Shown here one piece after another: positions 43,755 to 51,472 of a stretch of 64,000 nt of DNA. Where the stretch lies: assembly GCA_020849275.1 (NCBI GenBank), contig JADLGO010000001.1:62001-126000 (forward strand). The letters are read 5' to 3'. The notes beneath the pieces are model-generated. The model saw only the letters and a list, made by a program, of their open reading frames with translations. It was not told where the DNA came from and made no database searches. Each line of letters begins with the position of its first letter. Position 1 is the first letter of the stretch. The position numbers and the translations under genes were made by a program. Source of the stretch: Chthonomonadales bacterium. GTDB lineage: Bacteria > Armatimonadota > Chthonomonadetes > Chthonomonadales > CAJBBX01.

Positions 43755-44156
43755 ATGCCCCGCACGCCCGAGCAGCGCGGCGCGTGCATCCACGCCATTG
43801 AGCAGGCGCTGGAGGCGCGCGGCATCGACTACACGATCCATGGAATGCCCGGCGCCGCGGACCTCGTGCTGTTCGAGGAGTACTGGCTCACGAACCTGGT
43901 CGGGGCGGCCTTCCTGCTGCCCGTGCTTCAAGATCACGACGAGACACCGTCCGGCGAGCTGGCCGTGATGGTGGCCGGCGCCCTGCGCGAGCACGCCGGT
44001 CAGGGCGACGCGCCGAGCTACTACGTGGTGCTGTGCGGCGAGGAGTGGACGCCGGAGCGAGCCGCGTCGCTGCGCGAGGCTGCGCTAGCCGCCGCGCCCG
44101 CCGGGGCGCGCCTTGAGGTGGGCAGCCTGGATCGCTTCATCCGTGGTGATCTGTGA
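43755..44156 (+). CDS. Unrecognised 133-residue protein
   Basis: A small acidic cytoplasmic protein with alpha/beta character: RGACIHAIEQALEARGIDYTIHG, ADLVLFEEYW, SGELAVMVAGALREH, YYVVLCGEEWTPERAAS. I recognise no family. An AAAGGA site precedes ATG 43755. Its stop codon overlaps a GTG (44153) that could start an extended form of the next gene, so they may be translationally linked. Confidence 0.68.
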   Translation: MPRTPEQRGACIHAIEQALEARGIDYTIHGMPGAADLVLFEEYWLTNLVGAAFLLPVLQDHDETPSGELAVMVAGALREHAGQGDAPSYYVVLCGEEWTPERAASLREAALAAAPAGARLEVGSLDRFIRGDL

Positions 44157-44266
44157 GAGCGCGATGCACCCGCCGCGCGCTGCTGGTGGGCGCGCTCGGC
44201 GCCGCGGCGGGCGGCACGACCCGTCGTGCGCGCGCGCGGATGCTCGATGCCGAAAGGAGACGCCCG

Positions 44267-45103
44267 ATGGTGGAGACGGCGAAGCAGGGCCGGGAGTTGC
44301 TTGGCGACATCGCGGCGGCGCATCCGGAGAGCGGCTCGCTGGCCTTCTGGTGGCTCGGCCAGAACGGCTTCATCGTCAAGGGCGCCGGGCGGATCATCTA
44401 CATCGACCCTTACCTGGCGAACCCGCCAGGCGGCGGGCGGCAGACGCCGCCGCCGCTACGCCCGGACGAGGTGACCAACGCCGACCTGATCCTGGGCACG
44501 CACGACCACGCCGACCACGTGGACCGCGACTCGCTGCCGGCGATGCTGGCCGCCTCCCCGCGCGCGCGGCTCGTGGTCAGCCGCGTGGTCGCGCGGCGGC
44601 TCGAGAAGGACGGCTACCCGGCCGACCGCCTGGTGGGCCTTGACGACGGCGAGACCAGGGAGGTCGCCGGTGTGCGCGTGAGCGGCATTCGCGCGGCGCA
44701 CGAGTTCTTTGACCGCGACGTGGAGCTCGGCTATCCGCACCTGGGGTTCGTGGTGACCCTCAACGGCGTCACCCTCTTCCACGCGGGCGACGGCGTGCCG
44801 TGGGAGGGCCTGCGGGCCGCCGTGTCGGCGTACCGGCCGGACGCGGTCTTCGTGCCGATCAACGGCCGCGACGGGCCGCGCTACCGGGCCAACTGCATCG
44901 GCAACTTCACCTTCCAGGAGGCGGTGGACCTGGTGGGGGCGGTGCGCCCGGCTCTCTGCGTGCCGATGCACTACGACATGTTCGAGGGGAACCAGGAGCG
45001 CGTGGAGCGCTTCGTGGACTACCTGGGGGCCAAGTACCCCGGGCTCGCGCACTGGGTAGGCGCGGTGGGCGAGCGCGCCCTTGTGCGTGCCGCCGCGAGG
45101 TAG
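44267..45103 (+). CDS. MBL-fold hydrolase, UlaG-like (L-ascorbate 6-phosphate lactonase type)
   Basis: A 278-residue metallo-beta-lactamase-fold protein. LAFWWLGQNGFIVKGAG opens the domain, the metal site is GTHDHADHVDRDSLPA, and VPINGRDGPRYRANCIGNF with PMHYDMF are the typical later segments of UlaG-like lactonases. Its substrate is probably a phosphorylated sugar lactone. ATG 44267 has a strong AAGGAGA site 7 bases upstream. An alternative GTG at 44153, overlapping the previous stop, would add 38 residues that look like a twin-arginine signal (RRALLVGALGAAAGG), so export cannot be excluded. Confidence 0.85.
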   Translation: MVETAKQGRELLGDIAAAHPESGSLAFWWLGQNGFIVKGAGRIIYIDPYLANPPGGGRQTPPPLRPDEVTNADLILGTHDHADHVDRDSLPAMLAASPRARLVVSRVVARRLEKDGYPADRLVGLDDGETREVAGVRVSGIRAAHEFFDRDVELGYPHLGFVVTLNGVTLFHAGDGVPWEGLRAAVSAYRPDAVFVPINGRDGPRYRANCIGNFTFQEAVDLVGAVRPALCVPMHYDMFEGNQERVERFVDYLGAKYPGLAHWVGAVGERALVRAAAR

Positions 45104-45218
45104 GCGGTCTTGCCCACCACATCCCTCCGGTTCGCCCGAGGCCCGGCGGACGCCAGGCGATCGCTTGCCCTCCCCCTGCCGCGTCCCCGTGAGCGGTGAC
45201 GGTGCGTGGGTGCTCGTC
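45104..45218. other. Non-coding stretch before the pilin promoter
   Basis: With the leader at 45268-45418 this makes 315 gene-free bases between the lactonase and the pilin. I see no terminator or gene in this first part. Confidence 0.4.
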
Positions 45219-45267
45219 TTGACAACTCCGCTCGGCCGGTGTATATGGTCTATAGTGTTATATGGTT
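45219..45267 (+). promoter_or_regulatory. Promoter with 20-bp operator-like sequence, copy 1
   Basis: TTGACA (45219-45224), 17-base spacer, TATATG (45242-45247), followed at once by GTCTATAGTGTTATATGGTT (45248-45267). The 20-mer is repeated exactly at 46598-46617 in the same position relative to the -10. It covers the expected transcription start, a classic repressor position, and contains two TATA arms separated by four bases. Confidence 0.78.
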
Positions 45268-45418
45268 TCATGTAGTGTGCCATGGCTTCATAGCCATCGG
45301 CGCTCGAGCGCACATGGTTGGTGCTGATGAAGACAGCCCTTCGGTGCGCTCCACAGGATCAACGGACAGTCTGAGGCTTCGAGCCCGCCCGGCGGGCTCG
45401 GGAAGGAGCCAGAGTCGG
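45268..45418 (+). promoter_or_regulatory. Long 5' leader of the pilin mRNA with two hairpins
   Basis: About 160 bases separate the predicted RNA start from the pilin ATG. Inverted repeats ATGGCT/AGCCAT (45282-45287, 45292-45297) and GAGCCCG/CGGGCTC (45381-45387, 45393-45399) could fold. The second ends 3 bases before the AAGGAG site at 45403. A 21-codon frame from ATG 45262 to TGA 45327 lacks a binding site and is probably not translated. Confidence 0.4.
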
Positions 45419-46165
45419 ATGAACCGACGTGCCTTCACGCTGATCGAGCTGCTCGTCGTAATCGCGATCATCGCCATTCTCGCGGCGATCCTGTTCCCGG
45501 TCTTCGCGCAGGCCCGGGAGCGAGCCCGTGCCATCTCGTGCCTGTCGAACACCAAGCAGATCGGCACCGGGACGTACATGTACGTGCAGGACTACGACGA
45601 GACGTATTTCAACTGCCCCTGGGACCGCCCCGGCGGCTACAACGGCCAGGCCAAGGGCATCAGCCTCTGGTGGACCGAGGTCGTCATGCCGTACGTTAAG
45701 AACACGCAGGTCTTCTCGTGCCCGTCGAACAGCGGCACGGTCGGGACGGCCAACTACCCGCCGGTGAACTACAAGGTCCAGTACGGCCTCAACGAGATCC
45801 TGCTGGGCCGACAGGACTGGCAGGGCGCCCCGGCCACGCTGGGCGACCTGAAGGCGCCCACGGAGATCGGCGTGATTGCCGACACGTACAGCGGCGGCGG
45901 CTCCGATCCCACGGTCTTCCCCTGGGGGTCGTTCTGGTGCAATACCGACCTCGACGGTAACGGCCGTCTGGAGCACTACTGGTGCTCGAGCGACACCAGC
46001 ACGGGCTGGCACTACGGCGAGGCGAAGCACTTCAACGGCATGAACGTGATCTACGCCGACGGCCATGCCAAGTTCACGGGGCCCAGGCAGACGAACCCGA
46101 GCGCCAGCGGAGTCGGCTACGACTCGTTCCTGTATCGCAACGTCAAAGTCTGGAACGATGACTAA
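45419..46165 (+). CDS. DUF1559-type pilin-like protein (prepilin)
   Basis: A 248-residue prepilin with leader MNRRA and [20 protein letters not shown], then [19 protein letters not shown]. The head has [20 protein letters not shown], the DUF1559 C-terminal motif. AAGGAG lies about 10 bases before ATG 45419. Longer in-frame starts exist but a short leader is the family norm. Bases 45431-45528 are nearly identical to 47841-47938 of the next pilin. It overlaps the tiny gene at 46158 by 8 bases, so the two are coupled. It is transcribed from the operator-bearing promoter at 45219. Confidence 0.9.
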   Translation: MNRRAFTLIELLVVIAIIAILAAILFPVFAQARERARAISCLSNTKQIGTGTYMYVQDYDETYFNCPWDRPGGYNGQAKGISLWWTEVVMPYVKNTQVFSCPSNSGTVGTANYPPVNYKVQYGLNEILLGRQDWQGAPATLGDLKAPTEIGVIADTYSGGGSDPTVFPWGSFWCNTDLDGNGRLEHYWCSSDTSTGWHYGEAKHFNGMNVIYADGHAKFTGPRQTNPSASGVGYDSFLYRNVKVWNDD

Positions 46166-46445
46166 CGATCGGCGCGCGGTGCTGGCGCTTGTCGCCGTCC
46201 TGGCGGGCAGCGCGGCACCGTTCGGCTGCGGTCAGAAGAAGCGCGCGCCGCTTCCCGGCTCGCAGGTGGTTCGCGGCCAGCCGTTGCAGCCGGCGTCTCC
46301 GCTGCTGCAGCAGCGTATGCGGCAAGGTCCGGGGGCGATGGCCGGGGGCGGTCCACAGGCGCCGGCCTCCCCGATGATCCAGCAGCGCATGCAACCCGAC
46401 GCCAGCCTGATCCCGCCCAGCCAGCGAGGGCGCCTGGGGCGCTGA
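46158..46445 (+). CDS. Tiny exported Pro/Gln-rich protein of the pilin module
   Basis: A 95-residue protein with an N-terminal hydrophobic segment ([18 protein letters not shown]) whose Cys might be lipid-modified, although PFGC is a poor lipobox. The rest is low-complexity, with the repeat PASP-(L/M)-(L/I)-QQRM twice (about residues 46-54 and 68-76). It ends in [13 protein letters not shown]. The same tail ([13 protein letters not shown]) ends the tiny protein at 48606. The start overlaps the pilin stop. No named family. Confidence 0.72.
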   Translation: MTNDRRAVLALVAVLAGSAAPFGCGQKKRAPLPGSQVVRGQPLQPASPLLQQRMRQGPGAMAGGGPQAPASPMIQQRMQPDASLIPPSQRGRLGR

Positions 46446-46468
46446 CGGCGCGGGGCACGCGGCATATT

Positions 46469-46500
46469 GGGGCGCCGGAGGCGGTCTCCTCTGGCGCCCC
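46469..46500 (+). terminator. Hairpin after the first pilin-module gene pair
   Basis: Arms 46469-46481 and 46488-46500 form a 13-bp stem (one G-U pair) with a 6-base loop, 23 bases after the tiny gene. Its outer arm sequence GGGGCGCCGGAG recurs in the terminator at 48917. Confidence 0.6.
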
Positions 46501-46568
46501 TGCGCGCGTCTGGCCGTCCCCCGGTCTCGGACCCAATCGGGCTCTGCCATTGCCGCCCACATTTCCCC

Positions 46569-46617
46569 TTGACAACCGGGTTCGGCAGGTGTATAAGGTC
46601 TATAGTGTTATATGGTT
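46569..46617 (+). promoter_or_regulatory. Promoter with 20-bp operator-like sequence, copy 2
   Basis: TTGACA (46569-46574), 17-base spacer, TATAAG (46592-46597), then GTCTATAGTGTTATATGGTT (46598-46617), the exact copy of 45248-45267. It drives the GntR/LacI regulator at 46644, 26 bases downstream, which points to autoregulation and joint control of the pilin at 45419. Confidence 0.8.
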
Positions 46618-46643
46618 GCAGGACAATCGGCGAGCGAGTAGCC

Positions 46644-47747
46644 ATGCCCGGCGTTGACAAGACCAGCCCGCTGCCGCGCTATCTGCAGGCCAAGCGCATC
46701 CTCCAGGACCGCATCACGCGGGGCCAGTACCGGCCCGGCGGGCGGCTACCGGGCGAGCGCGATCTGGCCGAGGATCTGCGCGTTAGCCAGATGACCGTCA
46801 ACAAGGCGGTCCTCGCCCTGGTGGACGACGGGTGGCTCTACCGCGAGCGCGGCCGGGGTACCTTTGTGCGGGAGGGGTTCCGCCCTCCGCTGCCCGCCGT
46901 GCTGAGCCTGGGCGCCGTCGTGCACGTCGGCGGCGAGCGGCCGCTCGAGGACTTCTACCTCGGCTCCCTGTTTCGCGGCATGCAGCACGCGGCGATGGAC
47001 GAGCCCGTGAGCCTCTCGCTGCTGCACCTGCCGGCAGAGGGCCTGGCGGAACGCCTGCTCGAGGCGAACCACGACGCGCTTCTGGTGGTCGGCCCGAGCG
47101 ACTCGGACCTTCCGGCCCTGCGCCACGTGCGCCGCGAGGGCCGGCGCGTCGCGATGCTAGGGGCCTCCTGGACAGACGCCTGCCTTCCGTTCGTGGACAG
47201 CGATAACCGGGGGGGCGCCGAGGCCGCGATGGAGCACCTGGTATCGCTCCGCCACCGCCTCATCGCGGGAGTGTTCTCGCTGCTGGATACGTGCAACACT
47301 CAGGACCGCATGCTCGCCTTTCGCCGCGTGCTCGATCACCACGGGCTGCGCATTCCGAGCGCCTGCGTGGTCACCAGTGGCAGCGAGTTCCCGCTGTCCG
47401 AGGAGGCGCGCCGCCAGGTGCGCGCAACCCTTCGCCTGAAGCCGCGGCCGACCGCGTACTTCTGCGGGGGTTACTTCATAGCGTTGGAGGTGATGCGCGC
47501 GATCCGCGAGGATGGCCTGGACGTTCCGGGCGACGTGTCGGTGGTCGGCTTCGACGACCCCGTCTCGGCGTCCCATCTGAATCCGCCGCTCACCACGGTT
47601 CGGCAGCCTCTGGACCAGATGGGCGAGCGGACGGTCCACATGCTGCTGCAGTGGACCAGGACCGGTGAGGAGCCGGCCCACGGGGTGGTCCTGCCGACCC
47701 ACCTCCTGGTGCGCGGGTCCAGCGGCCCCGCGCCTCCATCGGACTGA
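46644..47747 (+). CDS. GntR-type regulator with LacI-like sugar-sensing domain
   Basis: A 367-residue transcription factor of the same build as the one at 12517. The GntR winged helix is in residues 8-78 (LPRYLQAKRILQDRITRGQY; GRLPGERDLAEDLRVSQMTV; RERGRGTFVR). The LacI/GalR-like sensor domain covers about 85-350 (MLGASWTDACLPFVDSDNRG; LISGVFSLLDT-like segment; VSVVGFDDPVSASHLNPPLT; TVRQPLDQMGERTVHMLL). It heads an operon with the pilin at 47817 and the tiny membrane protein at 48606. Its promoter carries the duplicated operator, so it probably represses itself and the pilin module upstream until a sugar binds. Confidence 0.92.
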   Translation: MPGVDKTSPLPRYLQAKRILQDRITRGQYRPGGRLPGERDLAEDLRVSQMTVNKAVLALVDDGWLYRERGRGTFVREGFRPPLPAVLSLGAVVHVGGERPLEDFYLGSLFRGMQHAAMDEPVSLSLLHLPAEGLAERLLEANHDALLVVGPSDSDLPALRHVRREGRRVAMLGASWTDACLPFVDSDNRGGAEAAMEHLVSLRHRLIAGVFSLLDTCNTQDRMLAFRRVLDHHGLRIPSACVVTSGSEFPLSEEARRQVRATLRLKPRPTAYFCGGYFIALEVMRAIREDGLDVPGDVSVVGFDDPVSASHLNPPLTTVRQPLDQMGERTVHMLLQWTRTGEEPAHGVVLPTHLLVRGSSGPAPPSD

Positions 47748-47816
47748 TCCGTCTGGCGAGTCGCCATGCGCCTGGCCGCCCTCGATGCCGCCGGCGCCCG
47801 CAAAGGAGAGAACCAT

Positions 47817-48581
47817 ATGCGACCCATGCCGAAGCGGTCAGCCTTCACGCTGATCGAGCTGCTCGTCGTTATCGCGATCATCGCCATTCTCGCGGCGATC
47901 CTGTTCCCGGTCTTCGCGCAGGCTCGGGAGCGCGCCCGATCCGTGACGTGCCTGTCGAACCAGAAACAGATCGGGCTCGGCACCGCGATGTACGCGCAAG
48001 ACTATGACGAGACGCTGCTGTTCCAGCCCTTCCCCGGCTGCATCGACAGCGATCCCAACAAGGCCGTGCTCTACTACCCCGACATGCTCTACCCCTACGT
48101 GAAGAGCGCGCAGCTCTTCAAGGAGCCCGACTACGCCGGCTATCCCTGGTGGATCTACACCTGCTTCATCGGCGCGCCGGGCGCGGCGCCGGGCCTGCAG
48201 CAGTCGCCCAACGTCAAGAGCCTCGACGACTACCACCTGGGGTTCGGCATCAACGAGATGGTGATGTCCGGCTATCTGCGCACCGGCCCGTACTCGCTCG
48301 GTGAGCTCGCGACTCCCGCCGAGCTCGGGCTCTACTCGGACGCGGTCGGCCTCTGGAACAGCTACATCGGCTACTACCTGGATGCTGGCGACGGAGTTCA
48401 GAAGACGTACTGGCTGAGCAGCGACCAGATCTCCTGGTTCTACGGTCCCCCTCGCCACTTCGACGGGGCGAACTTCGTGTACGCGGATGGGCACGCCAAG
48501 TTCAACCGGGTGACCCTGACCCGCGAGAGCCCGGTTTTCTGGGGCTACTACAAGGTGAAGATCCACCCGTCCGAGCAGTAG
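47817..48581 (+). CDS. DUF1559-type pilin-like protein (prepilin)
   Basis: A 254-residue prepilin: MRPMPKRSA, then [20 protein letters not shown] and [19 protein letters not shown]. The C-terminal head carries [28 protein letters not shown] precedes ATG 47817. It lies 69 bases after the regulator and 24 before the tiny membrane gene. Its first 98 bases after the leader codons (47841-47938) differ at only three positions from the pilin at 45419, while the heads differ widely. Confidence 0.9.
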   Translation: MRPMPKRSAFTLIELLVVIAIIAILAAILFPVFAQARERARSVTCLSNQKQIGLGTAMYAQDYDETLLFQPFPGCIDSDPNKAVLYYPDMLYPYVKSAQLFKEPDYAGYPWWIYTCFIGAPGAAPGLQQSPNVKSLDDYHLGFGINEMVMSGYLRTGPYSLGELATPAELGLYSDAVGLWNSYIGYYLDAGDGVQKTYWLSSDQISWFYGPPRHFDGANFVYADGHAKFNRVTLTRESPVFWGYYKVKIHPSEQ

Positions 48582-48605
48582 CCCGCGGCCAAAGGAGCCC
48601 TCGGA

Positions 48606-48887
48606 GTGAAGAAGCAGATATCCCCTGCCGTGGCGATCGTTGTGGTGGTGATCGTGGTGGCCGTGGCGGCGGCTCTCGTGTGGCGGGGCACTCAGAAGTC
48701 CATCGCGGTGCCCGACAAGCCGCCGTCGGGTGAGATCGTGCTGCCGCCGAGCCAGCAGGGGCGACCGATGCCCGGCGGACGGCTCTCGGCGCCCACCTCC
48801 GGGCCGACCGGTTCGCCGGTGCAGCGCGCGCCGGGCATCGGCAGGCCCGACGCCAGCCTGATCCCGCCCAGCCAGCAGGGGCGCTGA
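48606..48887 (+). CDS. Tiny single-helix membrane protein of the pilin module
   Basis: A 93-residue protein from GTG 48606: MKKQISPAVA, one transmembrane helix (IVVVVIVVAVAAALVW, about residues 11-26), then a Pro/Gly/Gln-rich tail with PPSQQGR twice (about residues 46-52 and at the very end). The N-terminus matches the tiny proteins at 13725 and 55847, and the last 13 residues match that at 46158. Bases 48846-48875 are identical to 46395-46424. The tail is likely outside the membrane. Function unknown. Confidence 0.75.
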   Translation: MKKQISPAVAIVVVVIVVAVAAALVWRGTQKSIAVPDKPPSGEIVLPPSQQGRPMPGGRLSAPTSGPTGSPVQRAPGIGRPDASLIPPSQQGR

Positions 48888-48916
48888 GGGCGCGAGCGGC
48901 GCCGGAACGCGGCTCA

Positions 48917-48954
48917 CCGGGGCGCCGGAGGAGTAACCTCCTCCGGCGCCCCGG
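48917..48954. terminator. Perfect 17-bp hairpin between convergent genes
   Basis: Arms 48917-48933 and 48938-48954 with a 4-base loop (TAAC). It lies between the tiny gene (plus) and the radical SAM gene (minus) and can end both transcripts. No T run on either strand. Confidence 0.7.
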
Positions 48955-48960
48955 CGCGCG

Positions 48961-49992
48961 CTATCCGTCGTCGCGCTCGTAGATCTCCGCCGGGCCGAGC
49001 GTGCCGGGGAAGTGCGGGCGCAGGAACCGGCGCAGCTCCCAGCACATGCCGCACTTCTGCGGGTAGCCGGGCCTGGGGTGGTAGCCACGGTCCACGGCGA
49101 GCTTCAGGAGCTCTACCGGCCCGCCGGCGTGCAGCGCGTCGACCACCGGGCTGCGGCCGAGGAAGCCGCCGGCCATCAATCGGGGTAGGGGCGTCTCGCG
49201 CACGTTGCCCAGCACGATCCCGCAGCAGGTCTGCACGTTGCCGGCGGGGTCAATGTGGATCTCCCACATCGTCGCAGGGTCGAGCTCCCGTGCGCAGTCT
49301 CGGCGGCCGGCGCCGCCGTGCCATGCGGCGTCGAGCAGGTCGGCCACCGGCCGATCCGGGAAGTGCCGCGCCAGCTCGTCGCCCGCGCGCCCCACGAGCA
49401 TCGGCGGGTGTCGGCGGGCGTACTCGGCCAGCCGCTCCGGGTCGCGCCCGATGGCGCGGAGTTCTTCCAGCGCCTCGATCCGCGCCTCTGTGGCCACCAC
49501 GTTCCTTTCGCCGAACACCTCCCGCGCAACCCGGATGCAGCGCGCCGTGCGCTCCGGGGGGCAGTGGCGCTGGTGGTAGGGATCGCTGCTGACCAGCAGG
49601 CCGGCTACCCCGGCGTCGCGAAGCGCGGCGAGGCGGTCGCGCGCCACGTCGTCGCGAACGGCGAAGGTGGCGTTGGTCTCGACGAAATGCGGCGCGACGC
49701 CCGCGCGCCCCGCGGCGCGGCAGATGGCGAGGAGCTCGTCCCAGAAGATCATGGCCTCGCCGCCGGCGACGTGCACGATGCGGTCGGTGGCGTGGAGTTG
49801 GCGAAGCCAGGGAACAGCGTCGCGGGTGTGCGTGCGCACGGGCGGCCAGCGGGGGCTGCAGTCGAAGAGGCAGTGGGCGCACGCCAGCGTGCAGCGGTAG
49901 GTGAACAGGAGGCTGGCGACGTGCTTGCGCTCGATCGCCGCGCAGACCCCATCCTCCGCCACTACAACGGAGGCGGGACGCGGGTCACGCAT
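48961..49992 (-). CDS. Radical SAM protein with C-terminal cysteine-rich (SPASM-like) region
   Basis: A 343-residue iron-sulfur enzyme. The radical SAM cluster motif CxxxCxxC is Cys34, Cys38, Cys41 in YRCTLACAHC, with HVAGGEAMIF (GGE SAM-binding segment) and FVETNATFAV following. Further cysteines occur in IDPAGNVQTCCGIVLGN and KCGMCWELRRF, as in SPASM/twitch domains that carry extra clusters. Substrate unknown. It begins 10 bases after the stop of the DprE1-like gene, with AGGAG before the ATG, so it is the third gene of a DprE2-like / DprE1-like / radical SAM operon. Confidence 0.88.
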   Translation of the reverse strand: MRDPRPASVVVAEDGVCAAIERKHVASLLFTYRCTLACAHCLFDCSPRWPPVRTHTRDAVPWLRQLHATDRIVHVAGGEAMIFWDELLAICRAAGRAGVAPHFVETNATFAVRDDVARDRLAALRDAGVAGLLVSSDPYHQRHCPPERTARCIRVAREVFGERNVVATEARIEALEELRAIGRDPERLAEYARRHPPMLVGRAGDELARHFPDRPVADLLDAAWHGGAGRRDCARELDPATMWEIHIDPAGNVQTCCGIVLGNVRETPLPRLMAGGFLGRSPVVDALHAGGPVELLKLAVDRGYHPRPGYPQKCGMCWELRRFLRPHFPGTLGPAEIYERDDG

Positions 49993-50002
49993 GGGCGGGC
50001 TC

Positions 50003-51472
50003 CTATCTGCGCAGCAGGCGGCGATAGAGCTCCGTCTGCAGCGTCTCGTCCGGGTCGCAGGTGCGCTTGAGCGCCAGGAAGGAACGCACGCGCTCCTCGT
50101 CCAGGAATGCGGCCAGGCTCTCGCGCGTGAGCGTGCTGTCCTTGGCGAAGTAGAAGCGCCCGCCGGCCTCCACCACGAGGCGGTCCAACTCGGAGGCGAG
50201 CGCCTGTATGCGCGCCCGGTTCGTGCGGGTGACGCGGAAATCGAGCGCGAGCGAGTAGCCGTCGAGCGAGTGGGTCATCAGGAACGGGTCGGGCCGATGC
50301 CGCTTGAGCACTCCGAGGTAGGGCGGAAGCCGGTGGCGCTGAGCGATCCGGATCTGCTCGGCGAACACCGGCTCGGCGCGCGCGGCCGGAATGAAGCTCT
50401 GATACTGGATCAGGCCGACGGGCCGGTAGGCCCGGTGCCAATCTGGCACGTAATCCAGCAGGAAGGCGAAGCCGGCGTGCGACTCGCGGTGTACGTGGCC
50501 GTGGTGGCGCCAGCCCGAGAGATACCTGGCCGCGTTAACGAGCCGCACGCCGCGGTCGTTGACCAGCGGGCGCATGAAGCGCCACATCAGCGACCTGGGG
50601 AGCACGCCAAGGAAGGTGTCGGGAAGCTCCTGAGAGGCGACGCGCAGCGTCTGCGCGGGCGCCGGGTCGCTTCCCGGGGGCAGGTACCTCGCTTCGTGGA
50701 CGAGCCCGCGCCCCAGGGCCGCGCCTCGCGCGAAGCAGTCAACCCAGCCGACCAGGTAATCGGCCGTCGGCGCGCGCTCCCGGAAGACGCCCAACATGTC
50801 GCCGAGGCCGTGGACCGCGATCGGCTCGACGCTCAGGAGGCCGGAGTGCACGCGGTGCAGCGCCAGGGTGAGGCTGGTGAAGCAACCCAGCATGCCGAGC
50901 CCACCGATGGCGGCGTGGAAGAGGTCGGCGTTCTGGGTCCGGCTGCACCGGCGGATGGCGCCGCTCGGCAGCATGAGGTCGAACTCGAGGATGTGGTCGC
51001 CGATGGCGCCGACGCGGAAGTTGTTCTTGCCGTGCACGTTCATTGCGGCGCAGCCGCCGATGGTGGGGTGCATGGTGCCGGGCACCACGCGCGGCCACCA
51101 GCCGTCGCCGATCGTGTGCTGCCAGAGGTCGCCGATGGTGACTCCCGGCTCGACGCGGGCCACGCCGGTCTGCGGGTTCCACTCGAGGATGCGGTCCATC
51201 CGCGTGAGGTCCAGGCATATGTGCTCGGCGCAGAGGGCGGCGTCTCCATAGCTGCGCCCGGATCCGCGCAGTCCCACTCGCAGCCCGCGCGAGCGCGCCA
51301 GGGCGAGCGCCTCCGCCACGCCCTCGGGCGTGGAAGGGCGGTAGACGTGGGACATGACGCTGTCGGCCATGCCCCATGCCCACACGCGCTCCAGGCGGTC
51401 CGAGGGCAGGGGAGGCGCGGCCGCCGCGCGGTCGGCCAGCGCGCTTCGACGGCGCGCGGCGGAGGCGGTCAT
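50003..51472 (-). CDS. FAD-linked oxidase, DprE1-like
   Basis: A 489-residue FAD-binding (PCMH/VAO type) oxidoreductase. The FAD segments are RGSGRSYGDAALCAEH, VVPGTMHPTIGGCAAMNVHG (with HGKN) and AIGDHILEFDLMLPSG. PVGLIQYQSFIP and GGRFYFAKDSTLTRESL match the C-terminal substrate domain of DprE1, the decaprenylphosphoryl-beta-D-ribose 2'-oxidase. In actinobacteria DprE1 and DprE2 together epimerise polyprenyl-phospho-ribose to arabinose for cell-wall arabinans. The DprE2-like SDR lies directly upstream with an ATGA overlap. Whether a polyprenyl sugar is the substrate here is inference. Confidence 0.85.
   Translation of the reverse strand: MTASAARRRSALADRAAAAPPLPSDRLERVWAWGMADSVMSHVYRPSTPEGVAEALALARSRGLRVGLRGSGRSYGDAALCAEHICLDLTRMDRILEWNPQTGVARVEPGVTIGDLWQHTIGDGWWPRVVPGTMHPTIGGCAAMNVHGKNNFRVGAIGDHILEFDLMLPSGAIRRCSRTQNADLFHAAIGGLGMLGCFTSLTLALHRVHSGLLSVEPIAVHGLGDMLGVFRERAPTADYLVGWVDCFARGAALGRGLVHEARYLPPGSDPAPAQTLRVASQELPDTFLGVLPRSLMWRFMRPLVNDRGVRLVNAARYLSGWRHHGHVHRESHAGFAFLLDYVPDWHRAYRPVGLIQYQSFIPAARAEPVFAEQIRIAQRHRLPPYLGVLKRHRPDPFLMTHSLDGYSLALDFRVTRTNRARIQALASELDRLVVEAGGRFYFAKDSTLTRESLAAFLDEERVRSFLALKRTCDPDETLQTELYRRLLRR

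Noticed and set aside
45262-45327. 21-codon leader peptide before the pilin
   Set aside because: No ribosome binding site, and it starts almost at the predicted RNA 5' end.
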